This document shows positions 54,117-62,406 of a stretch of DNA of 64,000 nucleotides, piece by piece. Under the pieces are notes generated by a model that was not told where the DNA came from, searched no databases, and was given only the letters and a program-made list of their open reading frames with translations. A program made the translations under genes and the position numbers. Origin of the DNA: Hymenobacter sp. YC55. Lineage in GTDB: Bacteria; Bacteroidota; Bacteroidia; Cytophagales; Hymenobacteraceae. The first letter of the stretch is position 1. Each line of letters opens with the position of its first letter. The stretch spans positions 2,294,001-2,358,000 of the forward strand of contig NZ_JARNTX010000001.1 of NCBI RefSeq assembly GCF_029433095.1, given 5' to 3'.

Positions 54117-54860
54117 ATGCCTCTTCCGCCTAGACACCCTCTTACGGAAAATCCGGTGCAGCTCTACGCGCTAGGCGATTCGGCCATTGTGTTGCAGTTC
54201 GGCGACGCCATCAGCCAAGAAATTCACCGTGCTATTCAGGCTGTGGCGGCATACTTAGAGGAACATCCGTTTCCCGGTTTCGTGGAGCACGTGCCAGCCT
54301 TCACGACGCTCACGGTGTATTATAATCCCTGGCTAGCCAGCCAGGCCGGGCGCCTCGACCCATACGCGGAGGTAGCCCGCCAGCTACAAGAGCTGCTGAG
54401 CCAGGTGCAAGTACCAGTTGATTCCACTGCTTCGCCCGTGGTAGAAATTCCGGTGTGCTACGGCGGGAGCTTCGGGCCCGATCTGGATGTGGTGGCCCGC
54501 CATACGGGACTGACGCCGGAGCAGGTGGTTGCCTTGCATACCGCGCCAGAGTATCTGGTGTACATGATAGGGTTTGCACCGGGATTTCCGTATTTGGGGG
54601 GCATGAACGAGCAACTAGCCGCCCCGCGCAAAGACCAGCCCCGCGCCGAGGTGCCGGCTGGCTCAGTGGGCATTGCCGGCAAGCAAACCGGTATCTACTC
54701 GCTGCCTACGCCGGGCGGCTGGCAGCTGATTGGCCGCACACCGCGGCGCCTATTCACGCCCGAAGCCGCGTCGCCGAGCTTGTTGCGGGCGGGGCAGCGG
54801 CTGCGGTTTGTGCCCATCAGCGCAGAGGAGTTCCACCAATTGCAGGAAAATGAGCTTTAG
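54117..54860 (+). CDS. pxpB: 5-oxoprolinase subunit B (PxpB, kinase-inhibitor family)
   Basis: A 247-residue protein from ATG at 54117; a TTG three bases earlier is less likely. Landmarks: LYALGDSAIVLQFGDAIS at residues about 18-35, VEIPVCYGGSFGPDLDVVARHTGL, the YMIGFAPGFPYLGGM motif, and GSVGIAGKQTGIYSLPTPGGWQLIGRTP. PxpB with PxpC forms the 5-oxoproline hydrolase core, and with PxpA cleaves pyroglutamate using ATP. Its end overlaps the pxpC start by 11 bases. Start of a four-gene translationally coupled operon. Confidence 0.95.
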   Translation: MPLPPRHPLTENPVQLYALGDSAIVLQFGDAISQEIHRAIQAVAAYLEEHPFPGFVEHVPAFTTLTVYYNPWLASQAGRLDPYAEVARQLQELLSQVQVPVDSTASPVVEIPVCYGGSFGPDLDVVARHTGLTPEQVVALHTAPEYLVYMIGFAPGFPYLGGMNEQLAAPRKDQPRAEVPAGSVGIAGKQTGIYSLPTPGGWQLIGRTPRRLFTPEAASPSLLRAGQRLRFVPISAEEFHQLQENEL

Positions 54861-55860
54861 CATCATTCGGCCGGGGATGCTGACCACCGTTCAGGATGCG
54901 GGGCGCCTCGGCTACCGGCAGGCCGGCGTCATCGTGAGCGGACCCATGGATGGGCTAGCGCTGTGGCAAGCCAACGTGTTGGTCGGCAACCCGGAAGAGG
55001 CGGCAGGTCTGGAAATTACGCTCCGTGGGCCCACTATACAGTTTGAAGCCGACCACCTGATTGCGCTAACTGGCGCCGACCTTTCACCTACCCTGAACGG
55101 CCAGCCGGTGCTCCAGCGGCGGCCCGTTGCCGTGACCCGCGGCTGCGAATTAGCTTTTGGCGCGGCCCGGAGCGGATGCCGGGCCTATCTGGCAATAGCA
55201 GGCGGATTAGCAGTTCCGGAAGTGCTTGGCAGCCGGGCCACGTATCTGCGGGCAGGCATCGGCGGTTTCCAAGGCCGTGCCTTACAGGCTGGCGACGTAG
55301 TACCAGTGGCCGGGCCTACGGAACTCGGTAGCCACTTGCACCGGCGTTTAACAAGCCACCACCCCGACCAGCCGTGGGCGGCCACACGCTGGAGTATTGC
55401 GCCATCGTTGCAGGCCTCACCTACCAGCGTGGCGACCGTACGTGCCCTTCGGGGGCCGGAGTACGACCGGTTCACTCAAACAAGCCAGCAGGCTTTTTGG
55501 ACGCAGGAATTCACCGTCACGCCGAGTTCCGACCGGATGGGCTACGGGCTCCAAGGACCCGAGTTGCGGCGCCACAACCACCAGGAAATTCTGTCCACGG
55601 CCGTTACTTTCGGCACGGTGCAGGTACCAGCTGGTGGTCTTCCCATTATCTTGATGGCCGACCACCAAACCACCGGCGGCTACCCACGCATCGTGCAGGT
55701 AATTTCAACTGACTTTTCACTGCTCGCCCAACTGCCGATGGGTGGCAAGTTGCGCTTTCAGGAAGTGACGCTGGCTGAAGCGCACCACGCCTACTTGCAC
55801 CAAGAACGCACCCTTCATCAACTCGCCCGAGCTATCCAGCTCACTGCCCGCCACCAATGA
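54850..55860 (+). CDS. pxpC: 5-oxoprolinase subunit C (PxpC, biotin-dependent carboxyltransferase family)
   Basis: About 336 residues from ATG at 54850 ([19 protein letters not shown]), overlapping pxpB by 11 bases; the longer reading is another frame of pxpB. Signatures: [72 protein letters not shown], and [28 protein letters not shown]. The stop is shared in ATGA overlap with pxpA, so translation is coupled. Together with PxpB and PxpA it forms ATP-dependent 5-oxoprolinase. Confidence 0.95.
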   Translation: MSFSIIRPGMLTTVQDAGRLGYRQAGVIVSGPMDGLALWQANVLVGNPEEAAGLEITLRGPTIQFEADHLIALTGADLSPTLNGQPVLQRRPVAVTRGCELAFGAARSGCRAYLAIAGGLAVPEVLGSRATYLRAGIGGFQGRALQAGDVVPVAGPTELGSHLHRRLTSHHPDQPWAATRWSIAPSLQASPTSVATVRALRGPEYDRFTQTSQQAFWTQEFTVTPSSDRMGYGLQGPELRRHNHQEILSTAVTFGTVQVPAGGLPIILMADHQTTGGYPRIVQVISTDFSLLAQLPMGGKLRFQEVTLAEAHHAYLHQERTLHQLARAIQLTARHQ

Positions 55861-56639
55861 CCCAACCGTACTCCGTCGATTTGAACTGCGACATGGGGGA
55901 AAGCTTCGGCGCCTATTCCCTGGGCCACGACGAAGCCATTCTCCCCTTCGTCACGTCTGCCAACATTGCCTGCGGCTTCCACGCCGCTGACCCCGCTATC
56001 ATGAAACGCACCGTCCGCTTGGCTTTGCAGCACCACGTCGCCATCGGCGCCCACCCCGGCCTCCCCGACTTGGTAGGCTTTGGGCGGCGCGAAATGGCCG
56101 TTTCGTCGGAAGAGGCCTACAATATGACGGTCTACCAGATTGGTGCCTTACAGGCCTTTGTACGGGCCGAGGGGGGCACGCTGCACCACGTAAAGCCGCA
56201 CGGCGCGCTCTACAACATGGCCGCCGTGAACCCCGCCCTGGCCGAAGCTATTGCCGAAGCCGTGTACCGGGTGCAGCCCGACGCCTGCCTCTACGGCCTG
56301 GCTGGCAGCGCCCTGATTAGCGCCGGCCAGAAGCTCGGCCTGACCACTGCCCACGAGGTTTTCGCCGACCGTACCTACCAGCCCAACGGCACCCTCACCC
56401 CCCGCCGCCAGCCCGATGCCCTGATTACCGATGCCACCGCGGCCATCAACCAAGTGGTGCGCATGGTAAAAGAAGGCCGGGTGCGGGCATTGTCGGGCGA
56501 CGACGTAGCCATTCAGGCCGATACGGTGTGCATCCACGGCGACGGAGCGCACGCCCTAGAGTTTGCCCAACAGATTCGGGCCCGGCTGCAAGAAGAAAAC
56601 ATTAGCGTGCAGGCCGGCCTGCGGAACGCCACCGCATGA
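55857..56639 (+). CDS. pxpA: 5-oxoprolinase subunit A (PxpA, LamB/YcsF family)
   Basis: A 260-residue PxpA, standard size for the family. Landmarks: [40 protein letters not shown] (shown by its parts [12 protein letters not shown] and [10 protein letters not shown]), [26 protein letters not shown], and [17 protein letters not shown]. It catalyses the phosphorylated 5-oxoproline step with PxpBC. The ATG overlaps the pxpC stop and its own stop overlaps the next start, so four genes form a single coupled operon. Confidence 0.96.
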   Translation: MTQPYSVDLNCDMGESFGAYSLGHDEAILPFVTSANIACGFHAADPAIMKRTVRLALQHHVAIGAHPGLPDLVGFGRREMAVSSEEAYNMTVYQIGALQAFVRAEGGTLHHVKPHGALYNMAAVNPALAEAIAEAVYRVQPDACLYGLAGSALISAGQKLGLTTAHEVFADRTYQPNGTLTPRRQPDALITDATAAINQVVRMVKEGRVRALSGDDVAIQADTVCIHGDGAHALEFAQQIRARLQEENISVQAGLRNATA

Positions 56640-57826
56640 GGCCGCCGCGCAAGTGGGGGGTGCTGATAGGCGCCGCTTTCCTAATGGCTACTTCGGCGGT
56701 CGGCCCCGGCTTCCTTACCCAAACCACGGTCTTCACCGAATCGTTGGGCGCCAGCTTCGGCTTCGTGATTCTGACTTCTATTATCATCGATATCGGTGTG
56801 CAGCTCACCATTTGGCGGGTTATTGCGGTATCAGAAATGCGGGCACCGGACATTGCCAATCGAGTGCTGCCGGGCCTTGGCGGCTTTATTTCCGCCCTCA
56901 CTGTGCTCGGCGGTCTGGCCTTCAACATCGGCAACGTGGGCGGCGCAGGCCTTGGCTTGCAGGTACTGACGGGCCTTCCGGTCACGACCTGCGCGCTGCT
57001 GGCGGCGGCTATGGCCTTGGCGGTATTTCTGGTGCGCGAGGCGGGGCCGGTTATGGACCGGTTTGCCCAACTCATGGGGCTGGTGATGATTCTCATTATC
57101 ATTTACGTAGCCGTAACCACCAGCCCGCCGGTGGCCGAAGCTGCCCTGCGTACGGTGGCTCCTTCCCGCATCGACCTTACTTCTATCGTCACCTTGGTTG
57201 GGGGCACGGTGGGCGGCTATATCACCTTTTCCGGCGGCCACCGCCTCCTCGACGCGGGCATCAAAGGCCCGGCAGCCCTACCGCACGTAACGCAAAGTGC
57301 CATCATGGGTGTGTCGGTGGCTTCCTTGATTCGGGTATTCCTGTTTCTGGCCACGCTCGGGGTAGTGAGCCGCGGGCTGGCTATTGATGCCAGCAATCCG
57401 CCGGCGTCGGTGTTTCAGCTGGCGGCCGGACAGGTGGGCTACAAGCTCTTTGGCGTGGTGATGTTTGCGGCGGCCATTACGTCCATCATCGGCTCGGCCT
57501 ACACCTCGATTTCTTTCCTAAAGTCCTTACTGCCAAGCGTGGCCACCCACGAAAACCGCTTCATTATCGCCTTCATCGTCTTATCGACGCTAGTTTTCGT
57601 AACCATCGGCAAGCCCGTTGCCCTGCTAGTGTGGGCCGGAGCCCTAAACGGCTTTATTCTGCCAATAACCCTTGCCACCCTGCTCGTAGCCGCTTACCGC
57701 CGCGACGTAATTGGCACCTACCGGCATCCGCTATGGCTGGCCGTGTTTGGTCTGGCAGTCGTTTTGGTGATGACAGGCATGAGCGGCACCGTACTGGTGG
57801 AGCAGGTCTCGGGGCTATTTAAGTAG
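56636..57826 (+). CDS. NRAMP-family transporter, candidate 5-oxoproline or divalent-metal importer
   Basis: A 396-residue polytopic protein with about 11 spans and an NRAMP-like fold. The first span carries [11 protein letters not shown], in place of the DPGN metal motif of true Mn/Fe transporters, and a later span has [12 protein letters not shown]. Genes of this branch (YcsG type) are often linked to pxpABC. Because the metal motif is absent, an amino- or oxo-acid substrate, probably 5-oxoproline, is more likely than a metal; this is inference. Its ATG overlaps pxpA by four bases. Confidence 0.85.
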   Translation: MRPPRKWGVLIGAAFLMATSAVGPGFLTQTTVFTESLGASFGFVILTSIIIDIGVQLTIWRVIAVSEMRAPDIANRVLPGLGGFISALTVLGGLAFNIGNVGGAGLGLQVLTGLPVTTCALLAAAMALAVFLVREAGPVMDRFAQLMGLVMILIIIYVAVTTSPPVAEAALRTVAPSRIDLTSIVTLVGGTVGGYITFSGGHRLLDAGIKGPAALPHVTQSAIMGVSVASLIRVFLFLATLGVVSRGLAIDASNPPASVFQLAAGQVGYKLFGVVMFAAAITSIIGSAYTSISFLKSLLPSVATHENRFIIAFIVLSTLVFVTIGKPVALLVWAGALNGFILPITLATLLVAAYRRDVIGTYRHPLWLAVFGLAVVLVMTGMSGTVLVEQVSGLFK

Positions 57827-58117
57827 AAGTACGACGCACTTTGTCATCTCACGCTCCGCTGCTCAAGCCATTGTCTGCTAGTCGAAACTTTGCTCTCAAT
57901 TCGTTGTCAAAGTAACTGTCATGCTGCGCTTGTCGAAGCATCTCGCGTGCTCACATTGTGATACTATTGTCATGCTGAGCTTGCCGAAGCATCTCGCTCG
58001 ATTCATTGCAATGGCAAAAGGATGTACCAAACACTAGTGAGATGCTTCGACTGCGCTCAGCATGACTGCCTTTATCGGCTCATTTAGTCAAATTCTTTCT
58101 GCCTTTCCCCTTCTGCT
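57827..58117. other. Repeat-bearing gap before the amidohydrolase
   Basis: About 290 bases, over half of it the composite palindromic repeat at 57918-58066. No other feature was seen. Confidence 0.5.
57918..58066. repeat. Composite palindromic repeat, family 1
   Basis: Two left-arm copies in tandem (GTCATGCTGCGCTTGTCGAA at 57918 and GTCATGCTGAGCTTGCCGAA at 57970) and one right-arm copy ending CTCAGCATGAC at 58066. The element therefore looks like a head-to-tail duplication inside a palindrome. Confidence 0.85.
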
Positions 58118-59554
58118 ATGAAACTTGTTTACCGCCTGCTTGCCGCCACATTACCCCTCGTTGCCGCAGGTTACGCCAGCCGACAGCCCGCGCAAGCTCC
58201 GTACGACCTCGTCATCACCCATGCCAATGTGGTGGACGTGGAAACCGGCCGGGTGCTGCCCGACCAAACGCTTGGTGTAAGCGGTGGTTTGATTCAACAG
58301 CTAGGCAAGTCGACTGCCGCCCCGCTGGTCGCCAAGAAAACGCTGGATGCCCGCGGCAAGTACTTGATTCCGGGTTTGTGGGACATGCACGTGCACTTCC
58401 GGGGCGGCGACTCGCTGATTACGGCCAACCGCAACCTGCTGCCCCTTTACCTGGCCCACGGCATAACCACGGTGCGCGACGCTGGCGGCGACCTGACACC
58501 GGCGGTTTTCTCCTGGCGTCAACAAATCCGGGCCGGGCAACTGGCCGGACCTACCATCTACACCTCCGGCCCCAAGATAGATGGTCCCAAAGCATTTTGG
58601 GCCGGTTCGCTGGAGGTCGAGACGCCCGCGCAAATCGAGAAGGCACTGGATTCCTTGCAGGCCCTGAAGGTAGATTACGTGAAGCTCTACGAAAGCACCA
58701 TCTCCCGCGAGGCCTTCCTCAACACGATTACCGCCGCCGAAAAACGAGGCCTGACCACCACCGGCCACATGCCCTACACTGCTACGTTGCGCGAAGCTTC
58801 CGAACGGGGCCTCGACGCCTCGGAGCACCTTTATTACGTATTTAAAGGCTGTTCCGCCAAAGAAGACAGCATCACCAAGGCCGTGCAAACGAGCCTAAGC
58901 ACGCCCAAGCCACTCGGCCTGTTTGCCGTGCTACCCGCCATCTACCGCACCTACGACCCCGTTACGGCCACCCGCCTCTACCGCACCTTGGTAGCCAACA
59001 AAACGGCCGTCGTCCCCACGCTCTACATCCAGAAGCTGCTGGCCGAACTCCCCGAAACCGACCACGCCCGCGACACATTGCTCGCTTACATCGACCCCAA
59101 GATTCAGGCCACCTACGCCCGCCGCTTGGCTGGCGCCCGGGCGCAATCCGCCGCCACCCGCGCCTTCAATAAGCAGCTCGGGGCTAAGTTCACAACCCTA
59201 GTGCCCGCCATGCAAAAAGCCGGCGTAACGCTGCTAGCTGGCTCCGACAGCGGCGCGTCCAACTCCTATGTGTATCCCGGCACCTCCTTGCTCGGCGAGT
59301 TGGAATTGATGGTACAAGCTGGCCTCACGCCGGTGCAGGCGCTACAAGCCGCCACCATCAACGGCGCCCGGTTCATGAAAGCCGACAAACGCTCCGGCAC
59401 CATTCAGAAAGGCAAAGACGCCGACCTGGTGCTACTAGATCAAAATCCCTTAACAAACATCACCAACCTACGCAAGGTTAACGCAGTCATCACGCAAGGC
59501 AAAGTGTACACCGCCACCGAACTCCGGCAGATGCTGCAAGCCGTAAAACACTAG
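58118..59554 (+). CDS. Exported amidohydrolase-family protein
   Basis: A 478-residue TIM-barrel amidohydrolase with an N-terminal signal-like helix (LLAATLPLVAAGYAS). Metal-site motifs: LWDMHVHFRGG (HxH), a carboxylated-Lys type segment KVDYVKLYEST, TTGHMPYTA (His), DASEHLYYVFKG (His) and LLAGSDSGA (Asp). The family includes imidazolonepropionase, dihydroorotase-like and prolidase-type enzymes; the substrate is unknown. The gene sits alone between palindromic repeats. Confidence 0.92.
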   Translation: MKLVYRLLAATLPLVAAGYASRQPAQAPYDLVITHANVVDVETGRVLPDQTLGVSGGLIQQLGKSTAAPLVAKKTLDARGKYLIPGLWDMHVHFRGGDSLITANRNLLPLYLAHGITTVRDAGGDLTPAVFSWRQQIRAGQLAGPTIYTSGPKIDGPKAFWAGSLEVETPAQIEKALDSLQALKVDYVKLYESTISREAFLNTITAAEKRGLTTTGHMPYTATLREASERGLDASEHLYYVFKGCSAKEDSITKAVQTSLSTPKPLGLFAVLPAIYRTYDPVTATRLYRTLVANKTAVVPTLYIQKLLAELPETDHARDTLLAYIDPKIQATYARRLAGARAQSAATRAFNKQLGAKFTTLVPAMQKAGVTLLAGSDSGASNSYVYPGTSLLGELELMVQAGLTPVQALQAATINGARFMKADKRSGTIQKGKDADLVLLDQNPLTNITNLRKVNAVITQGKVYTATELRQMLQAVKH

Positions 59555-59868
59555 GCAAAAAAGATAAGAGCTAAACGGCTAGTTCCCCTCAGCTGCTGTT
59601 GCACATCTAGCAAGGGCGGTCTAGGGGTCGTTGACCTAGCAGTGAACGACATCTCCAGCCCGTCATGCTGAGCGGAGTCGAAGCATCTCGCTAGTGTGGT
59701 AAAACCCTCTTATGAGTTCAACGATTCGAGCGAGATGCTTCGGCTCCGCTCAGCATGACAGTTACTTTGGCAATGTCAGCACGCCAGATGCTTCTACCAG
59801 TGGACGCCAAATCAAGTAGGAAACCAACTTCTAGTCATTAACTCTACTTTTAGAAGAAAGAAGCGCCT
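59555..59868. other. Repeat-bearing gap before the deformylase-like gene
   Basis: About 315 bases; the family 1 repeat at 59662-59791 fills the centre. No promoter or terminator was recognised with confidence. Confidence 0.5.
59662..59791. repeat. Composite palindromic repeat, family 1
   Basis: Inverted repeat with arms GTCATGCTGAGCGGAGTCGA and its complement ending at 59759, with ATCTCGCTAGTGTGGTAAAA in the loop as at 41.5 kb. The following CAGTTACTTTGGCAATGTCA (59758 on) is the reverse complement of a segment in the 41.4 kb repeat, so both are pieces of one larger unit. Confidence 0.9.
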
Positions 59869-60408
59869 ATGCCTGTTCGTGACATCCTGCAACTCGGCCA
59901 CCCTACTCTGCGCCAAATAGCCCAACCTGTGCCGGACCCTACGACACCGGCCGTGGCTGCCCTCGTAACGGACCTGACCGATACCGTGGCGCACTGGCGC
60001 GAAACTACTGGCTACGGCCGCGCTATTGCGGCTCCGCAGATTGGCGAGTTGCAGCGCGTGATTCTGCTGCGTCTGCCGGGCCGGCCGGTGTGGCCGTTCA
60101 TCAACCCGAGCATCGTGGCCCATAGCCCCGAGAAGATGGTGGTGTGGGATGCCTGCTTGTCGTTCCTGTCCATCTTTATGCAAGTGGAGCGCTACGAGTG
60201 GATTACGGTACGCTACCAGGACCTAGCCGGCCAGTGGCACGAAACTTACGCCGGCCGCGAAGACGACCTCGCCGAACTACTCCAACACGAAATCGACCAC
60301 CTCGACGGCATCCTCTCCCTCGACCGAATGGTAGACGTCAAAACCCTCTGCTCCCGCGAAGAATTCGAGCGCCAATACCGCGCCGACAGCCCCTATGGCA
60401 GGGCGTAA
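59869..60408 (+). CDS. Peptide deformylase-like protein with altered motif 2
   Basis: A 179-residue deformylase-fold protein. Motif 1 is GYGRAIAAPQIG at 48-59 (with Gln57), motif 3 is HEIDH at 140-144. Motif 2, normally EGCLS, is DACLS at 94-98; the Cys96 metal ligand is kept but the preceding Glu-Gly is changed to Asp-Ala. The three metal ligands (Cys96, His140, His144) and Glu141 are present, so hydrolysis of N-formyl-methionine is possible. It may be a secondary deformylase; the essential copy is usually next to fmt, which is not here. Confidence 0.88.
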   Translation: MPVRDILQLGHPTLRQIAQPVPDPTTPAVAALVTDLTDTVAHWRETTGYGRAIAAPQIGELQRVILLRLPGRPVWPFINPSIVAHSPEKMVVWDACLSFLSIFMQVERYEWITVRYQDLAGQWHETYAGREDDLAELLQHEIDHLDGILSLDRMVDVKTLCSREEFERQYRADSPYGRA

Positions 60409-60644
60409 GCGAGGCACTTTTTTACACTGAACTACTCACTCATCTATTCATCACAGTCATACATCTGTCATCCTGAGGCGGCAGCCGAAGGACCTTCTGG
60501 CAGCTGAACGAGTCATGGGCACGTTTGTCGTTTAATCGTGAGAAGGTCCTTCGGCTACTGCCTCAGGATGACAGACTTCATTTATAAGCGCATCTATTAG
60601 TACCAGAAAAGACTAATCCGGCTCCGGCTAGTACCTTTCGGATA
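60409..60644. other. Intergenic region before the Imm51-like gene
   Basis: About 235 bases, roughly half of them the family 2 palindrome at 60465-60574. Confidence 0.5.
60465..60574. repeat. Long palindromic repeat, family 2 (GTCATCCTGAGG type)
   Basis: A 32-bp near-perfect inverted repeat (CTGTCATCCTGAGGCGGCAG... at 60465-60496 with 60543-60574) around a 46-base loop. Confidence 0.93.
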
Positions 60645-61007
60645 ATGGCAAATATGTATTCCCCCTTCGTTGTCTACGATTTACAGCAAAACGCAACCCC
60701 CGAGCGCAAGTACCGGATTGTGGTGGATTTGTCGGAGATGGACGACTACTACAACGTGTTTGAGAAGCATGGGTACAGCGGCAGCGGCGCCTCATGGGCC
60801 GAGCACATCGAAACCATCTTGGAAGAACACGCGCCTGAACTGCTGGATCATGTGGAACTGGCCGGCGAAGGCGAAATCTTTCGCGCGTATGCGGATAGCC
60901 GCGCCACGGCCGAGCAATTCCTGCGCTTAGTGCACCCCATTTTTGGCGACCTTGGCAGTTTAAATAAGTATCTCAGCCAAACTGACCCTGGCGACTTTTT
61001 TGAGTGA
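60645..61007 (+). CDS. Imm51-like small protein preceding the vWA gene
   Basis: A 120-residue protein resembling the Imm51 immunity family: IVVDLSEMDDYYNVFEKHGYSGSGASWAEHIETILEEH (landmarks FEKHGYSGSG and ASWAEHIETIL), then PELLDHVELAGEGEIFRAYADS and a C-terminal helix pair. In polymorphic-toxin systems Imm51 proteins neutralise a cognate toxin, but no toxin is adjacent here. It lies 37 bases before the vWA start and may be co-transcribed. Position suggests a regulator or antidote role in the MoxR-vWA module; this is inference. Confidence 0.8.
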   Translation: MANMYSPFVVYDLQQNATPERKYRIVVDLSEMDDYYNVFEKHGYSGSGASWAEHIETILEEHAPELLDHVELAGEGEIFRAYADSRATAEQFLRLVHPIFGDLGSLNKYLSQTDPGDFFE

Positions 61008-61044
61008 GAATCTTTCAGTTGATTGCGCCACTCTCTTCTACGTT

Positions 61045-62166
61045 ATGCCTGAATCTGCTGCTGCCCGCTGGAAACTGGTGCTCGGCTCTGCCGCCGATGC
61101 CGACAACCAAACGCCTCTCTCGCCCGACTACCAGGGCATGGACCAGGTGCTAACCGCCCTCTACGACGAGCAGGAAGGCAAAGAGCGCAAAGCCGGCCTC
61201 GGCGGCTCAGCGCCGCGCGTCAGCCGCTGGCTCGGTGACATCCGCACCTACTTCCCCTCCGACGTGGTAGCCGTCATGCAGCGCGACGCCATGGACCGCC
61301 TCGGCTTGCAGCAGCTCCTGATGGAACCCGAAATCCTGCGCACCGTGCAGGCCGACGTACAATTGGTGGGCACACTTCTATCGTTGAGCCGCGTGATGCC
61401 GCAGAAAGTGAAGCACACGGCCCGCGAAGTGGTGCGCAAAGTGGTGCAAGAGCTAGAACAGAAACTCTCGAACCCGCTGCGGCAGGCGGTGCAGGGCGCC
61501 CTGAGCCGGGCCGTGCGCAACCCGCGCCCCCGCTACCGCGAAATAGATTGGGGCGCTACTATTCGGGTTAACCTAAAGCATTACCAGCCCGAGCAGCGCA
61601 CTATCATTCCCGAACGGTTGGTGGGCTTTGGGCGGCGCGGGCAGGCCCTCAAGGAAATCGTGCTGTGCGTAGACCAAAGCGGCTCGATGGCCTCATCGGT
61701 GGTGTATACGGGCGTGTTTGGAGCGGTGCTGGCGTCCATCAAGGCGGTGAAAACGCACATGGTGGTGTTCGACACCGCAGTGGTCAACCTCACTGAAAAC
61801 CTCCAGGACCCAGTGGATTTGCTGTTTGGCGTGCAGCTGGGCGGCGGCACCGACATCAACCTGGCCCTCACCTACTGCCAGCAGCTCATCACCCGCCCCA
61901 CCGATACCATTCTGGTCCTCGTCAGCGACCTGTACGAAGGCGGCAACGAAGCCGCAATGATCAAGCGTGCCGCCGCCCTCAAAGCCGCGGGTGTCACGGT
62001 AGTGGCCCTGCTTGCCCTTTCCGACGAAGGCGCCCCCAGCTTCGACCGTCGCGTAGCCGAAAAGCTAGCCACTCTCGATATTCCGAGCTTTGCCTGCACC
62101 CCGGCACAGTTTCCAGAGCTAATGGCCGCCGCTATCCAAGGCCGGGAGCTGAAAGTTACCGCTTAA
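61045..62166 (+). CDS. vWA-domain protein, candidate partner of the MoxR ATPase
   Basis: About 373 residues from ATG at 61045 (MPESAAARWKLVLGSA); a TTG at 61000 would overlap the Imm51-like gene. An N-terminal helical region (about 1-185, PKVKHTAREVVRKVVQELEQKL) precedes the vWA domain (about 190-350). The MIDAS residues are present: DQSGSM (Asp200, Ser202, Ser204), GGGTDI and SDLYEGG. This N-terminal helical plus vWA layout is typical of partners of MoxR ATPases in SWIM/DUF5691/DUF5682 loci. Here it is separated from them by 14 kb. Confidence 0.9.
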   Translation: MPESAAARWKLVLGSAADADNQTPLSPDYQGMDQVLTALYDEQEGKERKAGLGGSAPRVSRWLGDIRTYFPSDVVAVMQRDAMDRLGLQQLLMEPEILRTVQADVQLVGTLLSLSRVMPQKVKHTAREVVRKVVQELEQKLSNPLRQAVQGALSRAVRNPRPRYREIDWGATIRVNLKHYQPEQRTIIPERLVGFGRRGQALKEIVLCVDQSGSMASSVVYTGVFGAVLASIKAVKTHMVVFDTAVVNLTENLQDPVDLLFGVQLGGGTDINLALTYCQQLITRPTDTILVLVSDLYEGGNEAAMIKRAAALKAAGVTVVALLALSDEGAPSFDRRVAEKLATLDIPSFACTPAQFPELMAAAIQGRELKVTA

Positions 62167-62406
62167 TAGAGCCTGTAACGCGAAGCCTGCGCTTCGTGCC
62201 GCATTGCTAGGGTTGAACTAGTTAACGCCAAGCTCACGCCTAATGAGCCATTGAGCGACTGAACTGCACTGTTGCAACGACATCGTTCAACGACACGCGA
62301 AGCGCAGGTTTCGTGCTCCATCTTAGGCCGCTATAAAGTACTGCCGCATGGCAGTATGGCCGGAGGCTGTACATTCGCCATTCAGCCGCACTGCTGCTAC
62401 CTTCTT
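62167..62406. other. Gap with imperfect palindromic repeat before the GH2 gene
   Basis: About 240 bases. It contains an imperfect inverted repeat (62178-62200 with 62293-62315) and no other recognisable signal. Confidence 0.5.
62178..62315. repeat. Imperfect palindromic repeat, family 4 (CGCGAAGC...CTGCGCTTCG type)
   Basis: Arms of about 22 bases (ACGCGAAGCCTGCGCTTCGT at 62178 and ACACGCGAAGCGCAGGTTTC at 62293) pair over an 11-bp core CCTGCGCTTCG with mismatches outside it. Sequence differs from the other families. Confidence 0.7.
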
